Source: Fidelibacterota bacterium (GTDB lineage: Bacteria; Fidelibacterota; JAANXI01). From it: 10,621 nt of DNA. Numbering within the stretch: position 1 is the first letter of the stretch; every line of letters starts with the position of its first letter. Below the pieces are notes generated by a model. It searched no databases and was not told where the DNA came from. It saw nothing but the letters and a program-made list of their open reading frames with translations. Below are positions 1 through 6,213 of the stretch, piece after piece. A program made the position numbers and the translations under genes. The stretch lies in assembly GCA_018263365.1 (NCBI GenBank), contig JAANXI010000023.1:4-10624 (forward strand), read 5' to 3'.

Positions 1-134
1 AGGGTTTTGGGAAACCGAAGGCATACCCGGAGGGGCTGTCGAGGATTTCACGGAGCCTTCGCGCTCAACAGATTGGTGCAGATCGCCGCACAAAATCGCT
101 TAATTTAGGTAAGAGTATGAGCCAAATAATTTGA
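1..134 (+). other. Unresolved 3' end of a rightward transcription unit
   Basis: All three plus frames are open from the window edge and stop close together at 103 (TAA), 108 (TAG) and 134 (TGA). A rho-independent terminator follows at 139. This suggests the tail of a rightward gene, but I cannot choose the frame. Frame 1 ends in a plausible protein-like tail (GAFALNRLVQIAAQNRLI), frame 3 is strongly basic, and frame 2 is acidic with two Trp. A minus-strand frame is also open from about 100 to the left edge. I do not recognise a family in any reading. A frameshifted remnant or a non-coding RNA end is also possible. Confidence 0.25.
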
Positions 135-138
135 CTAG

Positions 139-170
139 CCCCGTCATTTATGGCGGGGAATTTGGTTTTT
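139..170 (+). terminator. Rho-independent terminator
   Basis: The arms CCCCGTCA (139-146) and TGGCGGGG (151-158) form an 8-bp stem with one G-T wobble and a four-base loop TTTA. The stem is followed by AATTTGGTTTTT, ending in five T residues. It would terminate whatever rightward transcript enters from the left edge. The bases from 171 to 294 contain no gene or signal I can support. Confidence 0.7.
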
Positions 171-294
171 AAAGGGCTTTTATACCGGATTTATAAATAG
201 TTTCGGTGATTGTTTGTAAACGCTCAGGAGGACATTGAATACCCTGTTTGAACATGATAAAGAAGTGTAATCGAACTGGCTTGAAAAGGTTGGA

Positions 295-765
295 TTACCT
301 CCCACTCTCCTCATACTCCGCCAGCCATTCATCTACCTGAGGCACTAATTCCTCCATGATGCGTTCGCGGGTTTCACGAAACGCCTGACGGATATGTTCA
401 GTCGATCCGCGGACATGGATAGGATCGGGAAACGGGATATGCATTCGCTCACCCTTTTCAGTGGGAACCAGTGGACATTTTTCGTCTGCGTTACTACACA
501 CTGTTATAATCAGGTCGAAATCGTCAACAGGTAACTCGTTCCAGTGTTGAGATTTTTGCCGCCGGATATTGACACCAATCTCCTTCATCACGTCGATTGC
601 CATCGGATGGACCACACCGGATGGATTGCTGCCCGCGCTGTAAATCCGGGCATGGTCATCGTACTTGTGTTTTAACAATCCCTCAGCAATCTGACTCCGG
701 CAACTGTTTCCCGTACAGACGACCAGTATCGCTGGTTTATCGGTCTTTGGCTTCTTCCAAAACAT
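295..765 (-). CDS. arsC: Arsenate reductase, thioredoxin-coupled (low-molecular-weight phosphatase fold)
   Basis: This is a 156-residue cytoplasmic protein of the LMW protein-tyrosine-phosphatase fold. It would reduce arsenate to arsenite by a cysteine relay. The phosphate-binding loop CTGNSCRS spans residues 17-24 (nucleophile Cys17, Arg23). The relay cysteines are Cys90 and Cys97 in TVCSNADEKCP, spaced exactly as Cys82 and Cys89 of the staphylococcal pI258 enzyme. The general-acid Asp is Asp114 in PFPDP. Having both relay cysteines favours arsenate reductase over a plain tyrosine phosphatase. The Met at 765 is chosen because it lies 16 residues before the catalytic Cys, as is usual. An upstream in-frame Met at 942 would add 59 hydrophobic residues unrelated to the family and run into the divergent gene. 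No Shine-Dalgarno sequence is visible before 765. No arsenite pump or ArsR regulator is in the window. Confidence 0.9.
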   Translation of the reverse strand: MFWKKPKTDKPAILVVCTGNSCRSQIAEGLLKHKYDDHARIYSAGSNPSGVVHPMAIDVMKEIGVNIRRQKSQHWNELPVDDFDLIITVCSNADEKCPLVPTEKGERMHIPFPDPIHVRGSTEHIRQAFRETRERIMEELVPQVDEWLAEYEESGR

Positions 766-882
766 GGTGGAAAATATAAGAAATTCTGATAGCAGGACGA
801 AGGAAAACCCGTATGGAGTTGGAAATAATAATATCTGGACAATACATTTGATAAAACTACCAAAGAGGAGGATAGGTCTGTT

Positions 883-1848
883 ATGGATTATAATGAGCTG
901 TGGGACACTCTTACCGGATTCCGAAAAGCCCGGATTCTCCATACGGCATTAATCTGGCGGTTTTTTAATTACGTTGGTGAAGGCGCGACTACGGAAGAAA
1001 TCGCTCATCAGGCCAAAACCAATCAAAGAGGGACAGAGCGTGTCTTAAACGCACTGGTCGGTATGGGAATTCTCAAGAAATTCGGTGAGAAATATACACA
1101 CACCGAATTAAGCGAGACGCATCTCGTGGAAAATGGGAACAGTTCGTTTGCCGGTGTCCTACACTCGGTGCAGAGCTGGGAGAGTTGGGGACAACTCCCG
1201 CAAATAGTAAAATCCGGCGAATTACCGGAACGCAAACGGGTATTCGACGATTCGGAACGGTTCAGAACGTTTATTCTTGCAATGCACGAATACCAAAAGC
1301 ATCGGGCGTCGGAATTTGTGCAAAAACTTCCCGTCCAAAGCGGCGATGCTATCCTGGATTGCGGCGGGGGACCCGGAACATACGCCAACGCCTTCGCCCG
1401 GGAATATCCCGATAGTAATGTTACACTCTTAGACCTCCCGGATGCTATCGCCATTGCCAAAGATCTGAATTCCGAAAATCTTCCGGTGCAGTATATCTCT
1501 GGTGATTTTTTCAAAGAGGACCTTGGTGGGCCGTATGATTTTGTATTTCTCTCCAATATCATCCATTCGCACAGCCCTGCAAGAAACCGGACACTGTTCC
1601 GCAGGATAGCCGATGTGATGGAATCCGGCGGGCACTTCGTCATCCGGGATCGGTTTCTGGATGAATCCCAAACAGAACCGCTGGGTGCTGTCATCTTTGG
1701 AATTCACATGCTCGTGAATAATCTGGAGGGCGGCACCTATATTGTAAGAGAAGTTCAGGAATGGCTTCAATCCACGGGATTCACCAACGTTGAGTATCGC
1801 ACAATTGATGATGAAAGCGAAATCGTGATTGCTGAGAGGGCGGATTGA
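883..1848 (+). CDS. SAM-dependent O-methyltransferase, family 2 (acetylserotonin/hydroxyneurosporene methyltransferase-like)
   Basis: This is a 321-residue protein with the two-part architecture of O-methyltransferase family 2. An N-terminal winged-helix dimerisation domain covers about residues 15-85, with TTEEIAHQAKTNQRGTERVL as the helix-turn-helix-like core. A C-terminal Rossmann methyltransferase domain starts near residue 150. Motif I is LDCGGGPG (158-165). The acidic ribose-binding position is in LLDLPDA (182-188), and GDFF (207-210) and LSNIIHSHSP (223-232) follow. His228 is a candidate for the base that deprotonates the acceptor in this family. The start is set by a strong RBS, AAAGAGGAGG (862-871), 11 bases before the ATG. 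The substrate cannot be read from the sequence. It lacks the conserved cysteines of ArsM arsenite methyltransferases, so the divergent arsC neighbour does not imply arsenic methylation. The gene appears monocistronic. Confidence 0.85.
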   Translation: MDYNELWDTLTGFRKARILHTALIWRFFNYVGEGATTEEIAHQAKTNQRGTERVLNALVGMGILKKFGEKYTHTELSETHLVENGNSSFAGVLHSVQSWESWGQLPQIVKSGELPERKRVFDDSERFRTFILAMHEYQKHRASEFVQKLPVQSGDAILDCGGGPGTYANAFAREYPDSNVTLLDLPDAIAIAKDLNSENLPVQYISGDFFKEDLGGPYDFVFLSNIIHSHSPARNRTLFRRIADVMESGGHFVIRDRFLDESQTEPLGAVIFGIHMLVNNLEGGTYIVREVQEWLQSTGFTNVEYRTIDDESEIVIAERAD

Positions 1849-2036
1849 AAAAAATGATGAACGCTGATATATCAATATATGAAGCTATACCGCTATACCT
1901 TCATCTGATAGTTTGAGCGTCGTCTTTCTGCGCGTCGGCGAAAAATCTCTGCATCAAAACCTGCTTAGCATGAATTACTTATAAATTGAAATAAATGTAC
2001 AAATTCGAGGTGTACTAAGATCAATATTTTCAGTTG

Positions 2037-2066
2037 TGTAGAGACGTGCCATGGCACGTCTCTACA
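2037..2066. repeat. Perfect palindrome (GTAGAGACGTGCC family), copy 1
   Basis: The half-site GTAGAGACGTGCCA is followed directly by its exact reverse complement, giving 28 bp with CCATGG at the centre. One extra flanking T-A pair makes 30 bp. The identical 28-mer recurs at 7938-7965 and a covarying version occurs at 10490-10517. It has no T-run, so it is not a standard terminator. It forms the outer end of the 2038-2181 element. Confidence 0.9.
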
Positions 2067-2181
2067 AACAACAATATCAATGGGTTACCGTGTTTCCTAT
2101 AGCATAACGGATTTTCAGGAATTCAGAGAAAAATTTTACTTGAATTGGCATTCTCACACACCCTCCATGGAACGTCTCAAC
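2038..2181 (+). mobile_element. MITE-like palindrome-ended element, copy 1
   Basis: This is a 144-bp non-coding unit that starts with a perfect palindrome (2038-2065) and ends in CCATGGAACGTCTCAAC. The right end is the inverted complement of GTAGAGACGTTCCATGG with one mismatch, so both ends carry related terminal inverted repeats. A 143-bp second copy lies inverted at 7823-7965. The two share 31 identical bases next to the inner end (2148-2178 here), 15 identical bases AATATCAATGGGTTA (2073-2087), and the palindrome, while the remaining interior has diverged. There is no ORF inside, so any mobility would depend on a transposase elsewhere. I see no clear target-site duplication. Confidence 0.65.
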
Positions 2182-2280
2182 TTAGGTTAATGAATCATTT
2201 AACTTCGGAGATTCGTCACCACACTATGCCTCGTTCAGAATACCAAATTGATTTTTTCCCGCTCTTTCTTTTTGATTAAT

Positions 2281-2322
2281 GTGATAAAATCACTCATATC
2301 TCTTCTCAAATCTGGGAAGAGA
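2281..2322. promoter_or_regulatory. Candidate activator-binding dyads upstream of the sigma-54 promoter
   Basis: Two inverted repeats stand next to each other. One is GTGAT-AAA-ATCAC (2281-2293). The other has arms TCTCTTC (2299-2305) and GAAGAGA (2316-2322), extended inward by further pairs. They lie about 75-115 bp upstream of the predicted start near 2397, the usual distance for a sigma-54 enhancer-binding protein. The first resembles CRP/FNR-type sites (TGTGA...TCAC), but its spacer is one base short. No binding protein is encoded in the window, so the function is inferred. Confidence 0.3.
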
Positions 2323-2370
2323 AGGACAATAAAATCAAAGTAATACAGTGCATAGCAGGGTTCCGGATTC

Positions 2371-2386
2371 TGGCACAAACCTTGTA
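2371..2386 (+). promoter_or_regulatory. Sigma-54 (RpoN) -24/-12 promoter
   Basis: TGGCAC (2371-2376), five bases, then TTGTA (2382-2386) matches the RpoN consensus TGGCAC-N5-TTGCA/T with only C to T in the -12 box. The GG and G(C) dinucleotides are separated by exactly 10 bases. Transcription would begin around 2396-2397, leaving a leader of about 47 bases before the ATG at 2444. A TATAAT (2388-2393) overlaps, but no -35 box stands 16-18 bases upstream, so a sigma-70 reading is weaker. Confidence 0.6.
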
Positions 2387-2432
2387 TTATAATTTAACAC
2401 AATAATGCCGGTTTGCAGTTCGGCTCTATCTG

Positions 2433-2440
2433 AGGAGGAG
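2433..2440 (+). promoter_or_regulatory. Ribosome binding site that fixes the start of the dehydrogenase gene
   Basis: AGGAGGAG, containing GGAGG at 2434-2438, lies five bases before the ATG at 2444. The in-frame ATG at 2405 has no such site and would start only about eight bases after the predicted transcription start. The ATG at 2444 is therefore preferred. Confidence 0.75.
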
Positions 2441-2443
2441 TCT

Positions 2444-3568
2444 ATGAATATTGGAATTACCCGGGATCATGCCAACCAGGAACATCGGGTGGCGTTAACG
2501 CCCGCAGGGGTGCAAACACTCCATAACGCCGGTCATTCCGTATTTATCGAGGAAGACGCCGGGCTCGACAGTAATTTTTACAATACCTATTACGAAGACG
2601 CCGGCGCAACCATTGTGTATTCCAGAGAAGAGGTCTATCAGCGAGCAGACTTGGTTGTAAAAATCTCTCCGCTTACGTCAGATGATTGTACCTATCTCCG
2701 CCGGAACCAGATTGTGGTCGGTTTTCACCACATGGCTATCGAATCACAGGAAGTGGTCGAGACGATAGTTGAAAAGCAGGTCACGGCCATCGGATATGAG
2801 ATCATCGAGGATGACCACGGGGAACTGCCAATTCTGACCTCTATGAGCGAAATCGCGGGACAGATGAGCACGCACGTCGGAGCCCACTATCTACAGAATG
2901 AGCAACAGGGGCGCGGTATCCTGTTCGGCGGCCTGCCCGGCGTGCCGCAGGCGGCGGTCGTCATCCTTGGCGCCGGCGTGGTGGGAATAAACGCCACCCA
3001 GGCAGCCATCGGGCTTGGTGGACACGTCGTCCTGCTGGACAACGATGTGAAAAAATTACGCCGCGCCAATGAAATCTTTGGGAAACGAGTAACCACGGCC
3101 CTGGCAAACGACCGGAACCTGCGGAAAGGCGTCCAATTTGCGGACATATTGATTGGGGCAATCTTAATTCATGGCGATCGCGCTCCGCATCTCGTGACGA
3201 GAGAGCATGTCCAATCCATGAAACGGAAAGCGGTGATTGTGGACGTTTCGATAGACCAGGGAGGCTGTGTTGAGACCAGCCGTCCGACATCGCTGGCCAA
3301 TCCGGTATATGTGGAAGAGGACGTCATCCATTATTGCGTGCCGAATATGCCGGCAAACGTAAGCCGGACGGCCACGTATGCACTGACGAATGCCAACCTG
3401 CCGTTCGTCGAGGATATCGCGAGTCTGGGACTGAACAAAGCAGTGCAGCAAAATAACGCCCTCCGGCGCGGGGTGTACTTCTTTGAAGGCACGTGTACCC
3501 GGCAGCGGATCGCGAATTTGTTTGAATTGGAATACCGGTCCATCGATAACCCGTTCTTGCGGAAATAG
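2444..3568 (+). CDS. ald: Alanine dehydrogenase (NAD-dependent) family protein
   Basis: This is a 374-residue cytoplasmic enzyme, close to the usual 371 for alanine dehydrogenase. It would interconvert L-alanine and pyruvate with NAD(H) and ammonia. The family N-terminus is clear: MNIGITRDHANQEHRVALTP with substrate-binding Arg15. Lys73 (VVKISP) and His96 (GFHHMA) align with catalytic Lys75 and His96. The Rossmann loop is GAGVVG (176-181), with Asp199 ending the second strand as expected for NAD rather than NADP. Asp271 in VDVSIDQGG matches the catalytic Asp270. Unlike textbook enzymes, the lysine is followed by ISP instead of VKEP, and the C-terminus carries a short extra tail (YRSIDNPFLRK). 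A substrate other than alanine is therefore possible. It is the first gene of the operon, and its stop lies 11 bases before the next start. Its operon partners suggest it feeds a 2-oxo acid to the oxidoreductase. Confidence 0.85.
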   Translation: MNIGITRDHANQEHRVALTPAGVQTLHNAGHSVFIEEDAGLDSNFYNTYYEDAGATIVYSREEVYQRADLVVKISPLTSDDCTYLRRNQIVVGFHHMAIESQEVVETIVEKQVTAIGYEIIEDDHGELPILTSMSEIAGQMSTHVGAHYLQNEQQGRGILFGGLPGVPQAAVVILGAGVVGINATQAAIGLGGHVVLLDNDVKKLRRANEIFGKRVTTALANDRNLRKGVQFADILIGAILIHGDRAPHLVTREHVQSMKRKAVIVDVSIDQGGCVETSRPTSLANPVYVEEDVIHYCVPNMPANVSRTATYALTNANLPFVEDIASLGLNKAVQQNNALRRGVYFFEGTCTRQRIANLFELEYRSIDNPFLRK

Positions 3569-3579
3569 GAAAGCCCGAT

Positions 3580-4875
3580 ATGAGCTGGATAGATACGTTC
3601 AAATCCAAGAAGACAACGGCGGAAGAGGCTGTCAAAGTCATAAAATCCGGCGATAATGTTTTTATCCCGATTAGTTCCGGCGCACCGCAAACACTGATTC
3701 CGGCGATGGTGGACCGGGGACACGAACTAAACGATGTAAAAATCCTGCATTTCTCGACTCTGGGGCCCGCCCGGTATACCGATCCGGAATACGAGGGCCA
3801 CTTTCGGCATATTGCGCTCTTTGTCGGCGGGAACACACGGGAAGCGGTCAACGAGGGCCGGGCGGATTACGTGCCGGTATTCTATCACGAAGCGCCTGCG
3901 CTTTTCAAGGAAGGTGTGTACGCACTGGATGTAGCCATGATTCACGTGTCGCCGCCGGACGAACACGGCTTTTGCAGTTACGGCGTTGCCGTGGATGCGA
4001 CCAAGCCGGCGGCCGAATCCGCGAAGGTTGTTATCGCGGAAGTCAATCCCAATATGCCGCGCACGCTGGGTGACAGTTTTATCCATGTGCGCAATATCGA
4101 CTACATTGTGCCCACGGATTACCAACTGGAGGAGTATCCAGCAGCGGATTTCACGGAGACCCACGCCAAGATCGCTGAACACATCGCCGGTCTGATCGAA
4201 GATGGCGCGACGGTGCAATTGGGCATCGGCGCCATTCCGGAAGCCGTATTGACTTACCTCGATGACAAATCAGATTTGGGAGTACACACAGAGATGTTTT
4301 CCGATGGGCTGATCGAACTCATCGAGCGCGGAGTGGTTACCTGTACGGAAAAGACTCTCCATCCGGGGAAAATTATAGCGACGTTTCTCATGGGCAGCCG
4401 GAAATTGTATGACTTCGTTGACAATAACCCGATGATCGAATTCCGGCCGGTGCACTACGTAAATGATCCGTTTGTGATTGCACAGAACAACAGGATGGTC
4501 GCTATCAATTCGGCGCTGCAGGTAGATTTCACCGGCCAGATCTGCGCGGATTCCATGGGACACAAAATTTACAGCGGATTCGGCGGCCAACTGGATTTTA
4601 TCCGGGGCGCCGCTCATTCGGAGAGGGGAAAACCGATTATTGCACTGCCGGCAACGGCGAAGGAGGGCGAGGTCTCCCGGATTGTACCGGAACTGTATCC
4701 CGGCGGCGGTGTGGTGACCACCCGCGCCGATGTACACTATGTTGTTACGGAATACGGCGTGGCGAACCTGCACGGACGAACAATCCGGGAACGGGTGAAG
4801 GCTTTGGTAGAAATTGCCGCTCCCCAATTCCGGGATGAATTAACGGCAAGAGCAAAAGAACTGAAATATATCTGA
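3580..4875 (+). CDS. Acetyl-CoA hydrolase/transferase family CoA-transferase (4-hydroxybutyrate CoA-transferase-like)
   Basis: This 431-residue protein is full length for the Cat2/AbfT branch of the family-I CoA-transferases (about 430-440). These enzymes move CoA between acetyl-CoA and a carboxylic acid through a glutamyl-CoA intermediate. The catalytic glutamate is Glu238 in GVHTEMFSDG (234-243), the same position as in clostridial 4-hydroxybutyrate CoA-transferase. The preceding QLGIGAIPEAV (213-223) and the later YSGFGGQLDFIRGA (331-344) are typical CoA-site segments. The C-terminal VTEYGVANLHGRTIRER (389-405) is a further family signature. It starts 11 bases after the dehydrogenase stop with a modest AGGAAA site. 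In this operon it most likely handles the acyl-CoA made or used by the downstream oxidoreductase. The specific acyl group (isobutyryl, propionyl, 4-hydroxybutyryl, acetyl) cannot be told from sequence. Confidence 0.85.
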   Translation: MSWIDTFKSKKTTAEEAVKVIKSGDNVFIPISSGAPQTLIPAMVDRGHELNDVKILHFSTLGPARYTDPEYEGHFRHIALFVGGNTREAVNEGRADYVPVFYHEAPALFKEGVYALDVAMIHVSPPDEHGFCSYGVAVDATKPAAESAKVVIAEVNPNMPRTLGDSFIHVRNIDYIVPTDYQLEEYPAADFTETHAKIAEHIAGLIEDGATVQLGIGAIPEAVLTYLDDKSDLGVHTEMFSDGLIELIERGVVTCTEKTLHPGKIIATFLMGSRKLYDFVDNNPMIEFRPVHYVNDPFVIAQNNRMVAINSALQVDFTGQICADSMGHKIYSGFGGQLDFIRGAAHSERGKPIIALPATAKEGEVSRIVPELYPGGGVVTTRADVHYVVTEYGVANLHGRTIRERVKALVEIAAPQFRDELTARAKELKYI

Positions 4876-4906
4876 TGACGACAACCACGAAGACAAAGGA
4901 TATTGT

Positions 4907-5164
4907 ATGAGTGCAAAGAAGTCGCGCGGGATGATCTTTTTCCGGGTCGAAGAGTGTAAAGGTTGCGCTCTTTGTGTGGATGCCTGCCCGGTGAATGTGC
5001 TGGAATTATCGTCGGAATTGAATAGTCATGGTTATCATCCGGCTACCTATAAAGGCGAAGGCTGTACCGGATGCGGAGTCTGTTACTATGTCTGCCCGGA
5101 ACCCGGAGGCATAAAGGTCTACAAGCGCTATGATCCTGAAAAGCATACGGCGGAGGTGCAGTGA
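4907..5164 (+). CDS. 2-oxoacid:ferredoxin oxidoreductase, ferredoxin-like (delta) subunit, two [4Fe-4S]
   Basis: This is an 85-residue small electron-transfer subunit. Two classical cluster motifs are complete: CKGCALCVDACP (Cys17, 20, 23, 27) and CTGCGVCYYVCP (Cys53, 56, 59, 63). It would carry electrons from the catalytic core to free ferredoxin. It matches the short polyferredoxin subunit that heads VOR/KOR operons. The start is preceded by AAAGGA (4895-4900) with six-base spacing and follows the CoA-transferase stop by 31 bases. Its stop overlaps the next start in TGATG (5162-5166), indicating translational coupling with the alpha subunit. It could in principle be annotated as a free ferredoxin, but the coupled context argues for a subunit. 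Confidence 0.88.
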   Translation: MSAKKSRGMIFFRVEECKGCALCVDACPVNVLELSSELNSHGYHPATYKGEGCTGCGVCYYVCPEPGGIKVYKRYDPEKHTAEVQ

Positions 5165-6213
5165 TGGCGAAAATGTTGATCAAAGGAAACGAGGCAATCG
5201 TCAAGGGGGCGCTTCTGGCAGGATGCGAGGCGTATTTCGGCTATCCCATCACCCCGGCATCTGAAATCGCAGAGGCGGCCTCTGTGTACTTTCCGGAGGT
5301 TGGCGGAACGTTTTTGCAGGCGGAAAGCGAAGTTGGGGCGATTAATATGGTGTACGGAGCGGCCGGCGCTGGCCAACGGGTGATGACGGCCTCATCAAGC
5401 CCCGGAATCAGTCTAAAACAGGAGGGCGTATCGTACATCGCCGGTTCGGAACTCCCGGCAGTCATCGTCGATATCATGCGCGGCGGACCCGGCCTGGGGA
5501 ATATCGCTCCGGAACAGTCCGATTATAATCAGGTAGTCAAGGGCGGCGGACACGGTAATTACAAGACCATTGCGCTCGCACCCAACAGCGCCCAGGAGAT
5601 GTGTGATCTCACTATGCTGGCGTTTGAACTCGCCGATAAGTACCGCAATCCGGTTTACGTGGTTGCCGACGGCTTCATCGGACAGATGATGGAACCGGTG
5701 GAATTCCCGAAACCGAATCGAAATATCCCGGAGAAACCGTGGGCGGTGAAAGGAACTGCCGAAACCAGCGATAACCTGATCTCATCCATCGAACTCGACC
5801 CTGATGACCTGGAAGAACACAACCGCAAAATGCAGCGGAAGTACCAGGAGATGCGTGAATCGGAAGTGCGATATCAGGCGTACCATTGCGATGATGCGGA
5901 GATTATCCTGATCGGATTCGGCATTGTTTCCAGAGTTATACAGTCCGCAGTGGATGAACTGCGGGCGCAAGGGGTAAAAGTGGGCATGCTCAGACCGATT
6001 ACACTCTTTCCGTTCCCATCGGATGTCATCAGGCAATACACTGATCAGGTGAGCAAGTTCTGGGTGATGGAATTGAATAACGGGCAGATGGTGGATGATG
6101 TCCGGTTGGCAGTAGAAAACAGAGTCCCGGTAAAATTCCACGGTCGGATGGGCGGCAATGTTGTAGGAACTGACGAGATTATTGAAAAAGTATTGGAGGA
6201 GGAATCAGCATGA
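5164..6213 (+). CDS. 2-oxoacid:ferredoxin oxidoreductase, alpha subunit (VorB/KorA-type)
   Basis: This is a 349-residue alpha subunit carrying the pyrimidine-side thiamine-diphosphate domain and the transketolase C-terminal domain. Early residues KGNEAIVKGALLAGCEAYFG and then YPITPASEIAE are the hallmark of this subunit. SSPGISLKQEG, MRGGPGLGN and APEQSDY follow in the conserved order. The C-terminal half (VRYQAYHCDDAEIILIGFG and GMLRPITLFPFP) fits domain II. The length matches the stand-alone alpha of the VorB class and not the about 600-residue KorA, which carries gamma at its N-terminus. The ATG at 5164 is preferred over a GTG at 5161 because GGAGG (5152-5156) sits seven bases away. The stop overlaps the beta-gamma start as ATGA (6210-6213). 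The substrate could be branched-chain 2-oxo acids, 2-oxoglutarate or pyruvate; the short-alpha class leans towards VOR. Confidence 0.87.
   Translation: MAKMLIKGNEAIVKGALLAGCEAYFGYPITPASEIAEAASVYFPEVGGTFLQAESEVGAINMVYGAAGAGQRVMTASSSPGISLKQEGVSYIAGSELPAVIVDIMRGGPGLGNIAPEQSDYNQVVKGGGHGNYKTIALAPNSAQEMCDLTMLAFELADKYRNPVYVVADGFIGQMMEPVEFPKPNRNIPEKPWAVKGTAETSDNLISSIELDPDDLEEHNRKMQRKYQEMRESEVRYQAYHCDDAEIILIGFGIVSRVIQSAVDELRAQGVKVGMLRPITLFPFPSDVIRQYTDQVSKFWVMELNNGQMVDDVRLAVENRVPVKFHGRMGGNVVGTDEIIEKVLEEESA

Larger units (their letters stand above)
1849..2404. other. 556-base AT-rich intergenic region with mobile repeat and promoter
   Basis: No credible gene is present. Proceeding rightward, it holds a tandem 8-mer GCTATACC (1884-1899) between short arms TGAAG and CTTCA. 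Next come a MITE-like element (2038-2181), an 11-bp palindrome AATGA-A-TCATT near 2189, and dyads at 2281-2293 and 2299-2322. A sigma-54-type promoter lies at 2371-2386. There is no clear poly-T terminator after the methyltransferase gene. Confidence 0.7.

Noticed and set aside
169..255. Minus-strand small ORF of 28 codons (MFKQGIQCPPERLQTITETI...) in frame after the arsC stop
   Set aside because: It looks protein-like but has no ribosome binding site and no recognisable family, and it overlaps the terminator T-run. Chance is the simpler explanation.
766..942. N-terminal extension of the arsenate reductase to the Met at 942
   Set aside because: It adds 59 residues not found in the family, overlaps the divergent methyltransferase gene and lacks a ribosome binding site.
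883..1848. Methyltransferase as ArsM (arsenite methyltransferase)
   Set aside because: It has the winged-helix plus Rossmann architecture of O-methyltransferase family 2 and lacks the conserved ArsM cysteines.
1865..1911. Hairpin after the methyltransferase gene (TGAAG...CTTCA with flanking TATCA...TGATA) as a terminator
   Set aside because: The stem is interrupted, the loop holds a tandem repeat and no T-run follows.
2037..2066. Palindromes as transcription terminators
   Set aside because: They are perfect dyads with no loop sequence and no following T-run. They occur as ends of a repeated element and not consistently at gene ends.
2388..2393. TATAAT as a sigma-70 -10 box
   Set aside because: No acceptable -35 hexamer lies at 16-18 bases and there is no extended -10. 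The overlapping -24/-12 motif explains the site better.
2405..2443. Upstream ATG for the alanine dehydrogenase gene
   Set aside because: The 13 extra residues are not family-like, there is no Shine-Dalgarno, and it sits about eight bases from the predicted transcription start. The ATG at 2444 has a strong site.
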